Source of the DNA: Shinella lacus
GTDB lineage: Bacteria; Pseudomonadota; Alphaproteobacteria; Rhizobiales; Rhizobiaceae
Length of the DNA: 64,000 nucleotides
Reading direction: 5' to 3'
Assembly (NCBI RefSeq): GCF_010994755.1
Contig: NZ_WHSB02000003.1
Span: 372,001 to 436,000 of the forward strand
Positions 24,582 through 32,100 of the stretch are shown here, piece after piece (the stretch's first letter is position 1; each line of letters opens with the position of its first letter). A program made the position numbers and the translations under genes. The notes beneath the pieces are model-generated. The model was not told the origin of the DNA. It saw only the letters and a program-made list of their open reading frames with translations, and searched no databases.

Positions 24582-25770
24582 CGCGCGCGTTCCTTTCCGA
24601 GATCAGGAAGGCCATGCGCTGGGCGACCTTCAGCTCCGTCTCGGCGCCCGGCGTGGCGGAGACGGAGGGCATGTTGAGCGCGATCAGCCGGAATGGCCGG
24701 GCCGATACCAGCATCAGATGGGTCGCCTCGTATTTTTCGAGCAGCCAGGCGAGCTGTTCGGCATCCGATTGCGCAAGCCCGCCCGCTTCCGTGGCGCGCA
24801 GCAGCGGCTGGGCGGCAAAGAGCGCCTTGATGCCCGCAAGGTCGAGATCGGCAAGCTCCTTCTCGCCGAGCAGCAGCGCCCCCTCGACTAGCGGATGGTT
24901 CTGCAATTCCTTGAGGAAACCGAGCGTATCGTCGATGCGGTCTTCCGCGAGATGCCGGATGAGGCTCTGCCGGCGCTGTTCCGTACGCAGGCTGATGCTG
25001 TCCTTCCAGATGACGCCAAGCAGCGCGGCCGAGGTGACGACGGAGGCCGTGCGCACCAGCGCGGCCGCGTCGAGCCCGTTTTCGAGGCCGATGGCGAGCG
25101 CACCGAGAAGGGCTGCGGCCAGCAGGACGGCGAAGGAGACGACGGTGTCGCGATGGCTGACGGCGCGCTGGCCGAGGCTGATCAGCAGCCAGCAGAGAAA
25201 CAGGATGGCGACCCCGCCGAGCCGCACCGGCAGGTCGACATAGGCCGAGCGGAAATCCGTCACGAGCAGCGGCAGGATCAGGAGCAGCGACAGCGCGATG
25301 CGGTCCACCGCCTGGTTTTCCGCCTTCGACAGGCTCGTCCGGTCACGCGTCACCGCCATGTGCCCGGCCAGCGCGAAGGTGACGAGCTGGTAGAGGAAGA
25401 GCAGCACCAAGCGCCACGGATCGACGGCAGCTGGCAGGAAGGCGAGGACCGCGAAAGCGGCTGCACCACCCGCCGCGATCCATTTCGTGATTTTTGGCGC
25501 ATGCCGGCGCAGCAGGCCCTCGGCCAGCAGGACCGTGGCCAGCGGCACGAGCCCGGCCGAGATGATCGTCGCGGCCTCGAAGATGAAGAGGCCCGTCCAC
25601 CAGGCAAGCACACGGCTCACCATCAAGGCGGCCAGCACGCGAAGGCCAAACAGGAAGCGGCGGGTGAGCGGGCTCCCAGCATCGAAACTGCGGATGGCGC
25701 CGATCAGCACCGCCAGCCCGCCGAAGGCGGCGAGCGAAATGAAGGTATCGGCGATCAGCGCTGCGGTCAT
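24574..25770 (-). CDS. Multi-span membrane protein of unknown function
   Basis: This 398-residue protein shows about eight hydrophobic spans in residues 1-240 (for example LIADTFISLAAFGGLAVLIG, LVPLATVLLAEGLL, VAILFLCWLLISLG) and then a soluble cytoplasmic tail of roughly 140 residues with leucine-rich helices (LIRHLAEDRIDDTLGFLKEL, EQLAWLLEKYEATHLMLVS). I do not recognise a family. The ATG at 25770 overlaps the E1-like stop by four bases and is preferred to an upstream in-frame start that would add 42 low-complexity residues. Genomic coupling implies it works with the E1-like and GNAT-like neighbours at the membrane. Confidence 0.72.
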   Translation of the reverse strand: MTAALIADTFISLAAFGGLAVLIGAIRSFDAGSPLTRRFLFGLRVLAALMVSRVLAWWTGLFIFEAATIISAGLVPLATVLLAEGLLRRHAPKITKWIAAGGAAAFAVLAFLPAAVDPWRLVLLFLYQLVTFALAGHMAVTRDRTSLSKAENQAVDRIALSLLLILPLLVTDFRSAYVDLPVRLGGVAILFLCWLLISLGQRAVSHRDTVVSFAVLLAAALLGALAIGLENGLDAAALVRTASVVTSAALLGVIWKDSISLRTEQRRQSLIRHLAEDRIDDTLGFLKELQNHPLVEGALLLGEKELADLDLAGIKALFAAQPLLRATEAGGLAQSDAEQLAWLLEKYEATHLMLVSARPFRLIALNMPSVSATPGAETELKVAQRMAFLISERNARDD

Positions 25771-26654
25771 GGTTTTGCCGGCGCGGCAAGCCGCGTCAGG
25801 TAGCGCCGCACCAGCGGGCGCAGCAGCGCCGCAACGAGCGCGTTGCGCGGGCGCTCGACATGGCCGGCATGCGGATTGAAGAACCAGCCGCGGCAATCGG
25901 CACCCTGCGGCTTGCCGAGCACCGTGTGGATCGCCTCATAGGCCATCAGCATGCCTGTCGTGATGACCATGGGCGCAAAGGACATGCGGCTTCGCGTGCC
26001 GGCCACCACTTCGCCGGCAAGCGCCAGGTCGACATGGCGGCGGGAGGAGGAATGCACCATCACATATTCCGCCTCGCGCAGGAATGCTTCCGCCCGCTGG
26101 TCGCTCGTCAGCGCGTTCCAGGCGGTGCCGATCGTCGGATAGCCGAGCCGTTCTTCCGGCATCGGGTCCTGCGGCCGCGTTACATAGACGGAGGGCAGGG
26201 GGGCGGCATAGGCGTCGATTATCGTGCGCCCGTGCTGTCGCGCCGTGCGATACAGCAGCAGCCCCGCGCCGAGATCGTCCGTGCCGTTTATCACCACATC
26301 CGCACCCGCGACAAGCGCGTCCGCGTGGTCCGTCCATGCCGCACCGTGGACGGTGACGTCCAGATCGGGATTGATCTTCAGGCAGAGATCGCGTGTCGCC
26401 TCCGCCTTCGGCTGGCCGATCGTGTCGGCAAAGCAGAAGACCTGGCGATTGAGGTTCGACAGCTCGAAACGGTCGATATCGGCCAGCACCAGGCGGCCGA
26501 TGCCGGCGCGCACCAGAGCCTGGATGGCCGCGCCGCCCATGCCGCCGGTGCCGCAGAAGAAAACCGTCGCCTGCGAAAGCCGCCGCTGCTCCGCCTCGCT
26601 GACGAAGCCGATGTTGCGCGTGGTGAAGGTGTCGTAGGAAAAGGTGCCGCTCAT
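25767..26654 (-). CDS. ThiF/MoeB/HesA-family E1-like adenylating enzyme
   Basis: This 295-residue protein is an E1-like ATP-dependent adenylyltransferase. The nucleotide loop is CGTGGMGG (34-41), followed by the acidic strand end LADIDRFELSNLNRQ (57-71) with the conserved Asn and Arg, Lys83 in GQPKAEA, and the aspartates in INGTDDLGA (near 126). There is no CxxC zinc pair and no cysteine where the thioester-forming residue sits in true E1s, so it probably adenylates a carboxylate without making a thioester. ATG 26654 overlaps the upstream stop. Neighbours are a nitroreductase-like protein and two GNAT-like proteins; no ubiquitin-like or MoaD/ThiS protein is nearby. Confidence 0.85.
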   Translation of the reverse strand: MSGTFSYDTFTTRNIGFVSEAEQRRLSQATVFFCGTGGMGGAAIQALVRAGIGRLVLADIDRFELSNLNRQVFCFADTIGQPKAEATRDLCLKINPDLDVTVHGAAWTDHADALVAGADVVINGTDDLGAGLLLYRTARQHGRTIIDAYAAPLPSVYVTRPQDPMPEERLGYPTIGTAWNALTSDQRAEAFLREAEYVMVHSSSRRHVDLALAGEVVAGTRSRMSFAPMVITTGMLMAYEAIHTVLGKPQGADCRGWFFNPHAGHVERPRNALVAALLRPLVRRYLTRLAAPAKP

Positions 26655-27649
26655 CGTTTGGAAGGCCTCAAAATGCCCCATTGCCGCCGGCTGTCGGCCC
26701 AATGCAGCACCGGCAGGACGAGCCGCTGCACGAGGATGACGAAGCTTGCCACCGCCAGCCGCCCCAGCGCATTGCGCGGCACGCTTTCAAGCAGATAGCG
26801 CTGCGCGGCGTTGAGATCGAGCTGGCCGATCTGCAGCAGGTCGTCGCCGCGGGCATAGTCGAGTTCGGCGGCACAGAAGTCGTTGTATTCGGGTTTGCGG
26901 TGTTTCGGCGCGGCGTCGAACGTCTTCTTCAGGTTGTCGGAGCCGCCGGTATAGGCGTTGGTGATGACGAAGCGGTCGGCATCGAAGCCGGCCTCCGGGC
27001 CGACGCCGAAAACATGCCGGTGCGCGGCCATGATTTCCGTCGCGATCAACTGTTGGCGCAGCGAACGCCGGGCGCCGCGCGTTGGTGCCGGAAAGACGTC
27101 GCTGAACGTCTCCGCCACCATGCCGGCGACCGCCGGCACCTGCGTGACGTTTGAAATCCACAGCGGGCGAAGCTGGTTGCGCAGGAAGAGCAGAAAGCAG
27201 GTAAGCCCGTAGAGCACCCAGGAAAGCCCCTGGCTGCGCACGGCGGGGTCGATCATCACCAGACCGAGGTGAAGAACTTCGACGGGCTTGCCGGAGAGTG
27301 AAAGTGCGATGACTGGCAACGCATTGAAGGCGACCGGTTGCCCATCGGAGACCCGGTAGACCAGCGTGACGATCGTGCGCGACAGCACGTCCTCCCGCTC
27401 GGAAAACACCCCATAATCGAGGCTCCCATCCGCAACCGCGCGCCGCGCCACCGAGCGCAGATCGTCGCGCAGGCCGGCAATGTCCGGTGCGCTCATCCAG
27501 AGGCCTGGAAACTCGACGATCCGCGCGCGAAATTCGGGCGATGTCTTGAACGCGAGGTCGAGGCGCTTCTTCAGGACGACCGAAAGCAGATTGTACAATG
27601 GACTATGCCCGATGATCCAGAACGGCGGAATGCACGCTTGCGGCTGCAA
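26651..27649 (-). CDS. GNAT-like protein, first gene of the E1-like operon
   Basis: This 332-residue protein has a GNAT-like core (EVLHLGLVMIDPAVRSQGLSWVLYG, with an RSQGLS acyl-CoA loop, then LWISNVTQVPAVAGMVAETFSDVFP) and a C-terminal part ending in a hydrophobic amphipathic stretch (RLAVASFVILVQRLVLPVL) that could attach it to the membrane. The first codon is unclear: a TTG at 27649 gives a plausible N-terminus, and an internal ATG at 27496 would remove 51 residues that look structured. It is the promoter-proximal gene of five overlapping genes. The function is unknown. Confidence 0.68.
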   Translation of the reverse strand: MQPQACIPPFWIIGHSPLYNLLSVVLKKRLDLAFKTSPEFRARIVEFPGLWMSAPDIAGLRDDLRSVARRAVADGSLDYGVFSEREDVLSRTIVTLVYRVSDGQPVAFNALPVIALSLSGKPVEVLHLGLVMIDPAVRSQGLSWVLYGLTCFLLFLRNQLRPLWISNVTQVPAVAGMVAETFSDVFPAPTRGARRSLRQQLIATEIMAAHRHVFGVGPEAGFDADRFVITNAYTGGSDNLKKTFDAAPKHRKPEYNDFCAAELDYARGDDLLQIGQLDLNAAQRYLLESVPRNALGRLAVASFVILVQRLVLPVLHWADSRRQWGILRPSKR

Positions 27650-27669
27650 GCATCGTATATTTGCAGCCG
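27641..27669. other. Inverted repeat over the start of the E1-like operon
   Basis: CGGCTGCAA (27641-27649) and TTGCAGCCG (27661-27669) form a perfect 9-base inverted repeat with an 11-base centre. One arm contains the putative TTG start of the first gene. It could be an operator or a translation-controlling hairpin. No T-run follows on either strand, so a terminator is unlikely. Confidence 0.45.
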
Positions 27670-27771
27670 GGAGGAAACATTTGGTTTAAGCCCAGAAGGG
27701 AGAATCCACCGATGCGGGCCGTCGCGCCGTTTGACGGCACGCGCGCGATAAAAGCCTCGATCGCGCCCCGC

Positions 27772-27999
27772 CTATTCCTCCGGCATCAGGCCATCGAACA
27801 CTTCCAGCAGGGCATTGACGATCTCCTGGCCCAGCGCATTGGCCCTGTCGGCGATTTGTTCGTCACCCTGGTTGCGGACGGCAAGTGCAAGATTGCCGCC
27901 CTCTTCCGCGACAATGGCCTTGGCGCGTTCGATTGCCCATTGTGCGAAGTCACTGCGGTTTTGGATCGTCACCGTTTCCATTGTCGTCGGCCTGTTCAC
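27772..27999 (-). CDS. Small hypothetical protein
   Basis: This 75-residue acidic protein is largely helical by appearance (RSDFAQWAIERAKAIVAEEG, ADRANALGQEIVNALLEVFD) with no membrane span or cysteine. The start could be GTG 27999, with AAGGA immediately upstream, or ATG 27981 six codons later. It lies alone in a thinly coded stretch between the E1-like operon and a cluster of small genes. I do not recognise a family. Confidence 0.5.
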   Translation of the reverse strand: MNRPTTMETVTIQNRSDFAQWAIERAKAIVAEEGGNLALAVRNQGDEQIADRANALGQEIVNALLEVFDGLMPEE

Positions 28000-28140
28000 T
28001 GTTCCTTTGGGAATTCGCGGCTATCTCTAGCATGCGCGTTGAGTCTTGCGTACGCGCCTCACAGATTTGTGTTCCGTTACGGCCACTTGGCCGCACCCTT
28101 AGCGATTGCCAAACGAGGGGGTGCGTGCGACTGCATGGCC

Positions 28141-28359
28141 ATGACCCCCGCACGCTTTATCGAATGTCTTATCGTGATCCGATGGACGCCCATCAACCTG
28201 GCATCAGCGCTCCAATGCGACCTATCATGGGTGGAGGCGATGGAAGTCGGAAACGAAGAAATCCCGGACGGCCTGGCGGTCTGGCTGGAGAACCTTGCAC
28301 GGGTGCATACCGACCAGCCGCCGCCGAAGAGTTTTCGTGGCAAGCGGTCGAGACTTTAA
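28141..28359 (+). CDS. Small helix-turn-helix-like protein
   Basis: This 72-residue protein (two more residues if ATG 28135 is used) has the pattern of short XRE-like proteins common in rhizobia: MTPARFIECLIVIRWTPIN, then LASALQCDLSWVEAMEVG as the helix-turn-helix, then EIPDGLAVWLENLARVH. The C-terminus is basic and proline-rich (PPPKSFRGKRSRL). DNA binding is inferred from the pattern only. A purine-rich run (GAGGGGG at about 28116) lies upstream at longer than usual spacing. It ends on the opposite strand's next gene with a four-base overlap. Confidence 0.58.
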   Translation: MTPARFIECLIVIRWTPINLASALQCDLSWVEAMEVGNEEIPDGLAVWLENLARVHTDQPPPKSFRGKRSRL

Positions 28360-28661
28360 GCGCTGCGTTCCAGTTCGGCATCGAGGCGGTTGTAGGTCGC
28401 CTGGATCATGTCGATGTCGTTGATGTGGCTGGCCACGGCCACTTCGACCAGCACATTCGCGATGGCCGCATCGACCCGCAAGGGCGTCACAGGGTGCGCG
28501 CTTGCGAGCGCGAGGCCGGTTTCCTCATCGCCACCAAGCGCATAGTACAAATCCAACGCCGATTTTAGGAATAGTGCGCTGCGCTGGGGCGAGGATTGCG
28601 CGGCGAGATCGCCTTCATATTGCGCCGCCAGCGCCACTGCCTTGTTTTGTATTTCGCTCAT
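28356..28661 (-). CDS. Small hypothetical helical protein
   Basis: This 101-residue protein is predicted helical (KAVALAAQYEGDLAAQ, QRSALFLKSALDLYYALGG, INDIDMIQATYNRLDAELE) and has no signal peptide, membrane span or metal motif. ATG 28661 has a weak GAGA-type ribosome site. The codon usage looks like that of the neighbours. I do not recognise the family, and no partner is evident; the surrounding genes are unrelated small genes. Confidence 0.55.
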   Translation of the reverse strand: MSEIQNKAVALAAQYEGDLAAQSSPQRSALFLKSALDLYYALGGDEETGLALASAHPVTPLRVDAAIANVLVEVAVASHINDIDMIQATYNRLDAELERSA

Positions 28662-28751
28662 ATCGAGATTCTCAAGATCACTCTGCCGATCGCATTGATT
28701 CTGCCGCTGCCGTGCGGCCTATTAATGCCGGTGAAGCTAGTCCGAACCTGA

Positions 28752-29285
28752 TCAGCCGCCTTTCCAATCCAAGCGCACCAACTCGTACCAAACTTCGCCG
28801 TGCTCACTACCCGCAATGGGATCCGGCCAGTCGACGGAGACTGTGCGCGCATAAATCAAGCCGACCTTTTCCATCACGCGGCGCGAAGCGTGGTTCACCG
28901 CCATCGTGGTTGCGACGATCCTGTCATATCCACCATTCCTGAACCCCCAATCGACGAGCGCCGAAGCCCCTTCCGCGGCCAAACCCTGACCCCAATCCAC
29001 GCGGCGCAAGCGATATCCGAGTTCGGCCACGATCTCGTTCTCGGGCCACAAACAGAACCACCCGACGAATGCGCCGCTGATCGTGCGCCGCGCCGTCCAG
29101 ACGTAGGGCTCGGTTCCTCTGGGCATGAGGAACGTCGCGTTCGGATCGATCTGCTCATGGTCGACGGGGTGCCCACCGTTGAGAAAGCGCATGACCTCCG
29201 GATCGAGTTCAAGATCGATGAAGTCAGCGCGGTCGCCGGGACAGCAGGGACTGAGTGTCAGGCGCGACGTCTGCAAAACAGCCAT
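28752..29285 (-). CDS. GNAT-family acetyltransferase, RimJ/RimL type
   Basis: This 177-residue N-acetyltransferase has the usual layout of the acetyltransferase_3 group: TSRLTLSPCCPGD at the N-terminus, FVGWFCLWPENEIVAELGYRL, the acetyl-CoA loop region DWGQGLAAEGASALVDWGF and IVATTMAVNHASRRVMEKVGL near the end. Targets in this group range from ribosomal protein N-termini to antibiotics and amino acids, so no substrate can be named. ATG 29285 follows GGAGGG at good spacing; an ATG at 29303 would add six residues but has no ribosome site. Confidence 0.85.
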   Translation of the reverse strand: MAVLQTSRLTLSPCCPGDRADFIDLELDPEVMRFLNGGHPVDHEQIDPNATFLMPRGTEPYVWTARRTISGAFVGWFCLWPENEIVAELGYRLRRVDWGQGLAAEGASALVDWGFRNGGYDRIVATTMAVNHASRRVMEKVGLIYARTVSVDWPDPIAGSEHGEVWYELVRLDWKGG

Positions 29286-29317
29286 TTTCGAAAATCCCTC
29301 CATCGGGCAGGCTCAGC

Positions 29318-29545
29318 TCAGTCGCCCGAGGCTCTCGTTTTGAATGTCACTTTCACGACGTAGTTGCCGTTTCGCTTCCACTTGCGTTTCGTGCTGACCA
29401 GCATCTCCGGCCCCAAGGCCGCATCCGCCTCGGCAAACGCCCGCCGGACCTCCGCGATGGCGTTGTGATAATCAGTGTTGTCCCGCTTCGGCGCTTCGAT
29501 CGCCGACTTCATGAGGGCCGTCACGCCCTCCTTTTCCTCATCCAA
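29318..29545 (-). CDS. Small hypothetical protein
   Basis: This protein has up to 75 residues. The end of the chain is basic with a beta-strand pattern (LVSTKRKWKRNGNYVVKVTF), and the first part is helical (YHNAIAEVRRAFAEADAALG). The start is uncertain: TTG 29545, a GTG seven codons in directly after AAGGAGG, or ATG 29512. It lies 33 bases upstream of the RimJ-type acetyltransferase start on the same strand and may be co-transcribed. I do not recognise a family. Confidence 0.45.
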   Translation of the reverse strand: MDEEKEGVTALMKSAIEAPKRDNTDYHNAIAEVRRAFAEADAALGPEMLVSTKRKWKRNGNYVVKVTFKTRASGD

Positions 29546-29733
29546 TGCTGTAACTCCGTCTCACCGTGGTCGCTCGGCTGCGCTCGGCGCCGGCTGCAAA
29601 TGTCTATCCAAACTACCATGCCATCCGGTCAACTCATCGACAATTTTCTGCCCTTTCCTGAGTGGGCACAAGACGTTGGTTCTCATGGATGGCGCAATGC
29701 GGCTCGCCGGCCTGCGCGGATTTCGATATAGCC

Positions 29734-29771
29734 TTGACAATAACAGATCTGTTATATAACAAGTATGTTAT
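29734..29771 (+). promoter_or_regulatory. ArsR-type promoter with two abutting palindromic operators
   Basis: ATAACAGATCTGTTAT (29740-29755) and ATAACAAGTATGTTAT (29756-29771) are consecutive 16-base copies of ATAACA-N4-TGTTAT without a gap. A -35 box TTGACA (29734-29739) abuts the first copy, and a TATAAC -10-like box (29755-29760) spans their junction. This size and symmetry suit ArsR-family dimers, so autorepression of the following gene pair is likely. Confidence 0.75.
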
Positions 29772-29789
29772 TATTTTTGAGGACATGCC

Positions 29790-30140
29790 GTGACCGATCT
29801 TGATTCCGCCTTTGCGGCTCTGGCCGACCCGACGCGTCGGGCGATTCTTGCCCGGCTCGCTTCCGGCGAAGCCACGGTGATGGAACTGGCGCAGCCCTTC
29901 GACATGAGCCAGCCCGCCATCTCCCGGCATCTCAAAGTGCTGGAGGGGGCCGGTCTGATCGTGCGTCGCGCGGAAGGAACCCGACGTCATTGCAGCCTGG
30001 CGCCCACGGCGCTTGAGGAGCTGGAGCAATGGCTGGCGATGCTGCGCCGGGTTCTGGAAGCCAATTACGGCCGGCTCGACCGGCTTCTCGCGACCATGTC
30101 ACTCGAAAACGATCCCTCCAAAACCGAGAACAAGGAGTAA
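29790..30140 (+). CDS. ArsR-family transcriptional regulator
   Basis: This 116-residue winged-helix repressor has LADPTRRAILARLASGEATVMELAQPF, the recognition helix in MSQPAISRHLKVLEGAGLI and a wing RRAEGTRRHCSLAP. No metal-binding cysteine pair (the ELCVCDL-type motif) is present, so it belongs to the non-metal branch usually paired with AHSA1-type genes. GTG 29790 follows GAGGA. It is two bases upstream of the AHSA1 gene and is preceded by tandem palindromes that are probably its own operators. Confidence 0.92.
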   Translation: MTDLDSAFAALADPTRRAILARLASGEATVMELAQPFDMSQPAISRHLKVLEGAGLIVRRAEGTRRHCSLAPTALEELEQWLAMLRRVLEANYGRLDRLLATMSLENDPSKTENKE

Positions 30141-30142
30141 TC

Positions 30143-30607
30143 ATGCCCAGGCTCATGCTCACCACCGACGGCGAGGCCGACGTCATCGTCACGCGCCGCT
30201 TTGCCGCCCCGCCGGAAGCCGTCTTCAAGGCGCATACCGAGCCGAAACTCTTGCAGCAATGGCTGCTTGGCCCGGACGGCTGGACCATGCCGGTATGCAT
30301 CAACGACGCGCGGCCCGGCGGAAAGATCCGCTACGAGTGGAGCGACGGCAACGGCAATGGTTTCCATCTGACTGGCGAGTTCATCGAGGTCGTGCCCTTT
30401 AGCCGCATCGTGCATGTGGAGCGCATGCATCTGCCCGATCCGACCCCGGACAATCGTGTCGAAACCACATTCCAGGCTGATAACGGCGGCACATTGATGA
30501 CCATGCGCATGCACCTGCCCGATGGCGAAACGCGCAAGGCAATGCTCGAAACCGGCATGGAGCACGGCATGGAAGACAGCTACAAGCGGCTGGAAAACCT
30601 GTTCTGA
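30143..30607 (+). CDS. SRPBCC/AHSA1-domain protein
   Basis: This 154-residue protein has one START-like AHSA1 domain: VTRRFAAPPEAVFKAHTEPKLLQQWL at the N-terminus, GWTMPVCINDARPGGKIRYEW, and the closing helix METGMEHGMEDSYKRLENL-like end near residue 135. The fold forms a hydrophobic ligand cavity; ArsR-linked members have no settled biochemical role. ATG 30143 follows AAGGAG, two bases after the regulator stop, so both are one transcript controlled by the upstream operators. Confidence 0.88.
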   Translation: MPRLMLTTDGEADVIVTRRFAAPPEAVFKAHTEPKLLQQWLLGPDGWTMPVCINDARPGGKIRYEWSDGNGNGFHLTGEFIEVVPFSRIVHVERMHLPDPTPDNRVETTFQADNGGTLMTMRMHLPDGETRKAMLETGMEHGMEDSYKRLENLF

Positions 30608-30645
30608 GGCCATCCATCCCTATACGGTGGCCGCGATTGTCGAGT

Positions 30646-30670
30646 GCGAGGATGCAGGTGCTATCCTCGC
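30646..30670. terminator. Possible bidirectional hairpin between convergent genes
   Basis: GCGAGGAT (30646-30653) pairs with ATCCTCGC (30663-30670) across a 9-base loop, in the gap between the AHSA1 gene and the converging aminotransferase gene. There is no clear T-run on either strand, so efficiency as an intrinsic terminator is uncertain. Confidence 0.4.
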
Positions 30671-30679
30671 GTTGACCCT

Positions 30680-32002
30680 TTACACCGCCTCGAAGCTGCG
30701 CACGAAGCGGTCCATCACGTCGTCCACGTCGCTCATCGACAGGCAGAGCGGCGGGCACATGCGGATGACGTTTCGGTAGGGGCCGGAGCGGCTTGCCACC
30801 AACCCGTTGCGGCGGGTCGCTTCGAAGACGGCGAGCGCCTCGTCCGGGGCGGGTTCCTTCGTCTGCCGGTCCTTGACGAGCTCGATCGCCAGCATCAGCC
30901 CTTCGCCGCGCACGTCGCCGACCAGCTCGAAACGATCCTTGAGTTCGGTGAGCCGTGCCTTGAGCGCACCGCCGACCTTGCGGGCATTTTCCTGGAGCTT
31001 TTCCTCGCGGATGACCTTGAGCACCGCGCGGCCGGCAGCGCAGGCCACCGGATTGGCGCCGTAGGTGTGGAACAGGAACTTGTCGGCCATCGATTCGGCG
31101 ACGTCCCGCTTGGCGATGACCGCGCCGAGTGGAATGCCGTTGCCGACGCCCTTCGCGACCACGACGATATCAGGAACGACATCGTGCGATTCGAAGGACC
31201 AGAAGGCGTCGCCGGTGCGCGCGACGCCGGATTGCACCTCGTCAATGATGAGGAGGCCGCCGGCGGCGCGCACCTTCTCGGCAGCACCCTTGATGTAGCC
31301 TTTCGGCATGGGCACGATGCCGCCATAACCCTGCACCGGCTCGATGATCATGCCGGCAAGCCGCCCGCTGGTCGAATAGTCGATCGCGCGCTTGATCTCC
31401 GCCAGATAGGGCTCTACGCCCTCGCCATAGATGCCGCGATACTGGTTGGGCTCCGCGACGAATGTGACGCCGCCAAGCTGCGGCACGTTGTGGCGGAAGC
31501 CGGCGATGCCGGTCAGTGCCTGCGCCCCGAAGGTCGCGCCGTGATAGCTGGAGCGCAGCGCCAGCATGTCGATATTGCCGGTATGGGCGCGCGCCATCAG
31601 CAAGGCGAGGTCGATGGCCTCGGCGCCGGAATTGGTGAAATGCACGACCCACTCATGGCCTTTCGGCATGGTCGCCGCCAGTTCCTCGGCATAATGCGCG
31701 GGCACTGGATGATAGAACATCGTCGTGCAATGGGTGAGCTCCGCCACCTGCGCCGTCGCGGCGCGCACGACCTCCGGATGAGCGTGGCCAACCGATATGC
31801 AGAGGTTCATGCCGAGCAGGTCGATGTATTTGTTATCGTTTTCGTCCCAGACATATTGCCCGCGGCCGCGCTTGATGATCAGCGGATCCTTGAACGGCAC
31901 GAACTTGCGCTGCGAGGCGGCATAATACCGTTCGCGGCGCGCGACGATACCGTCGGTCGACCAATCGATGTCCATCGCGGGCGGAAGTTGGGCCTGGTTC
32001 AT
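30680..32002 (-). CDS. Class III PLP-dependent aminotransferase (4-aminobutyrate/alanine-glyoxylate type)
   Basis: This 440-residue aminotransferase has a fold-type I core. The PLP lysine lies in VVVAKGVGNGIPLGAVIAKRD, the cofactor aspartate in LLIIDEVQSGVARTG, and the N-terminal segment RGQYVWDENDNKYIDLLGMN is typical of class III. Possible donors are 4-aminobutyrate, beta-alanine or alanine with glyoxylate or pyruvate as acceptor. ATG 32002 follows GAGGAGCGCGTC; a farther ATG at 32029 lacks a ribosome site. A LysR box lies 70 bases upstream, linking it to the dimethylglycine/betaine genes, where it could remove glycine-derived glyoxylate. Confidence 0.88.
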   Translation of the reverse strand: MNQAQLPPAMDIDWSTDGIVARRERYYAASQRKFVPFKDPLIIKRGRGQYVWDENDNKYIDLLGMNLCISVGHAHPEVVRAATAQVAELTHCTTMFYHPVPAHYAEELAATMPKGHEWVVHFTNSGAEAIDLALLMARAHTGNIDMLALRSSYHGATFGAQALTGIAGFRHNVPQLGGVTFVAEPNQYRGIYGEGVEPYLAEIKRAIDYSTSGRLAGMIIEPVQGYGGIVPMPKGYIKGAAEKVRAAGGLLIIDEVQSGVARTGDAFWSFESHDVVPDIVVVAKGVGNGIPLGAVIAKRDVAESMADKFLFHTYGANPVACAAGRAVLKVIREEKLQENARKVGGALKARLTELKDRFELVGDVRGEGLMLAIELVKDRQTKEPAPDEALAVFEATRRNGLVASRSGPYRNVIRMCPPLCLSMSDVDDVMDRFVRSFEAV

Positions 32003-32070
32003 GACGCGCTCCTCGTGAGATGCGGGCATGAAATCACCGAACGATCGACCTTGTCACGGCGAAACCACTG

Positions 32071-32087
32071 CATCAGAGAAACTGATG
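32071..32087. promoter_or_regulatory. LysR-type operator upstream of the aminotransferase gene
   Basis: CATCAGAGAAACTGATG is a perfect palindrome with a 5-base centre. Its reverse complement matches the box at 33087-33103 in 15 of 17 positions. It lies between the aminotransferase start and the 3' end of the LysR gene, so it probably activates or represses the aminotransferase. Confidence 0.7.
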
Positions 32088-32100
32088 AAGCTGATTAGCG

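Noticed and set aside
25767-26654. Housekeeping MoeB or ThiF
   Set aside because: It lacks the CxxC zinc pairs and catalytic cysteine, and no molybdopterin or thiamine genes are nearby.
22471-27649. Thiazole/oxazole-modified peptide cluster
   Set aside because: E1-like and nitroreductase-like proteins are present, but no YcaO protein or precursor peptide can be seen in or beside the operon.
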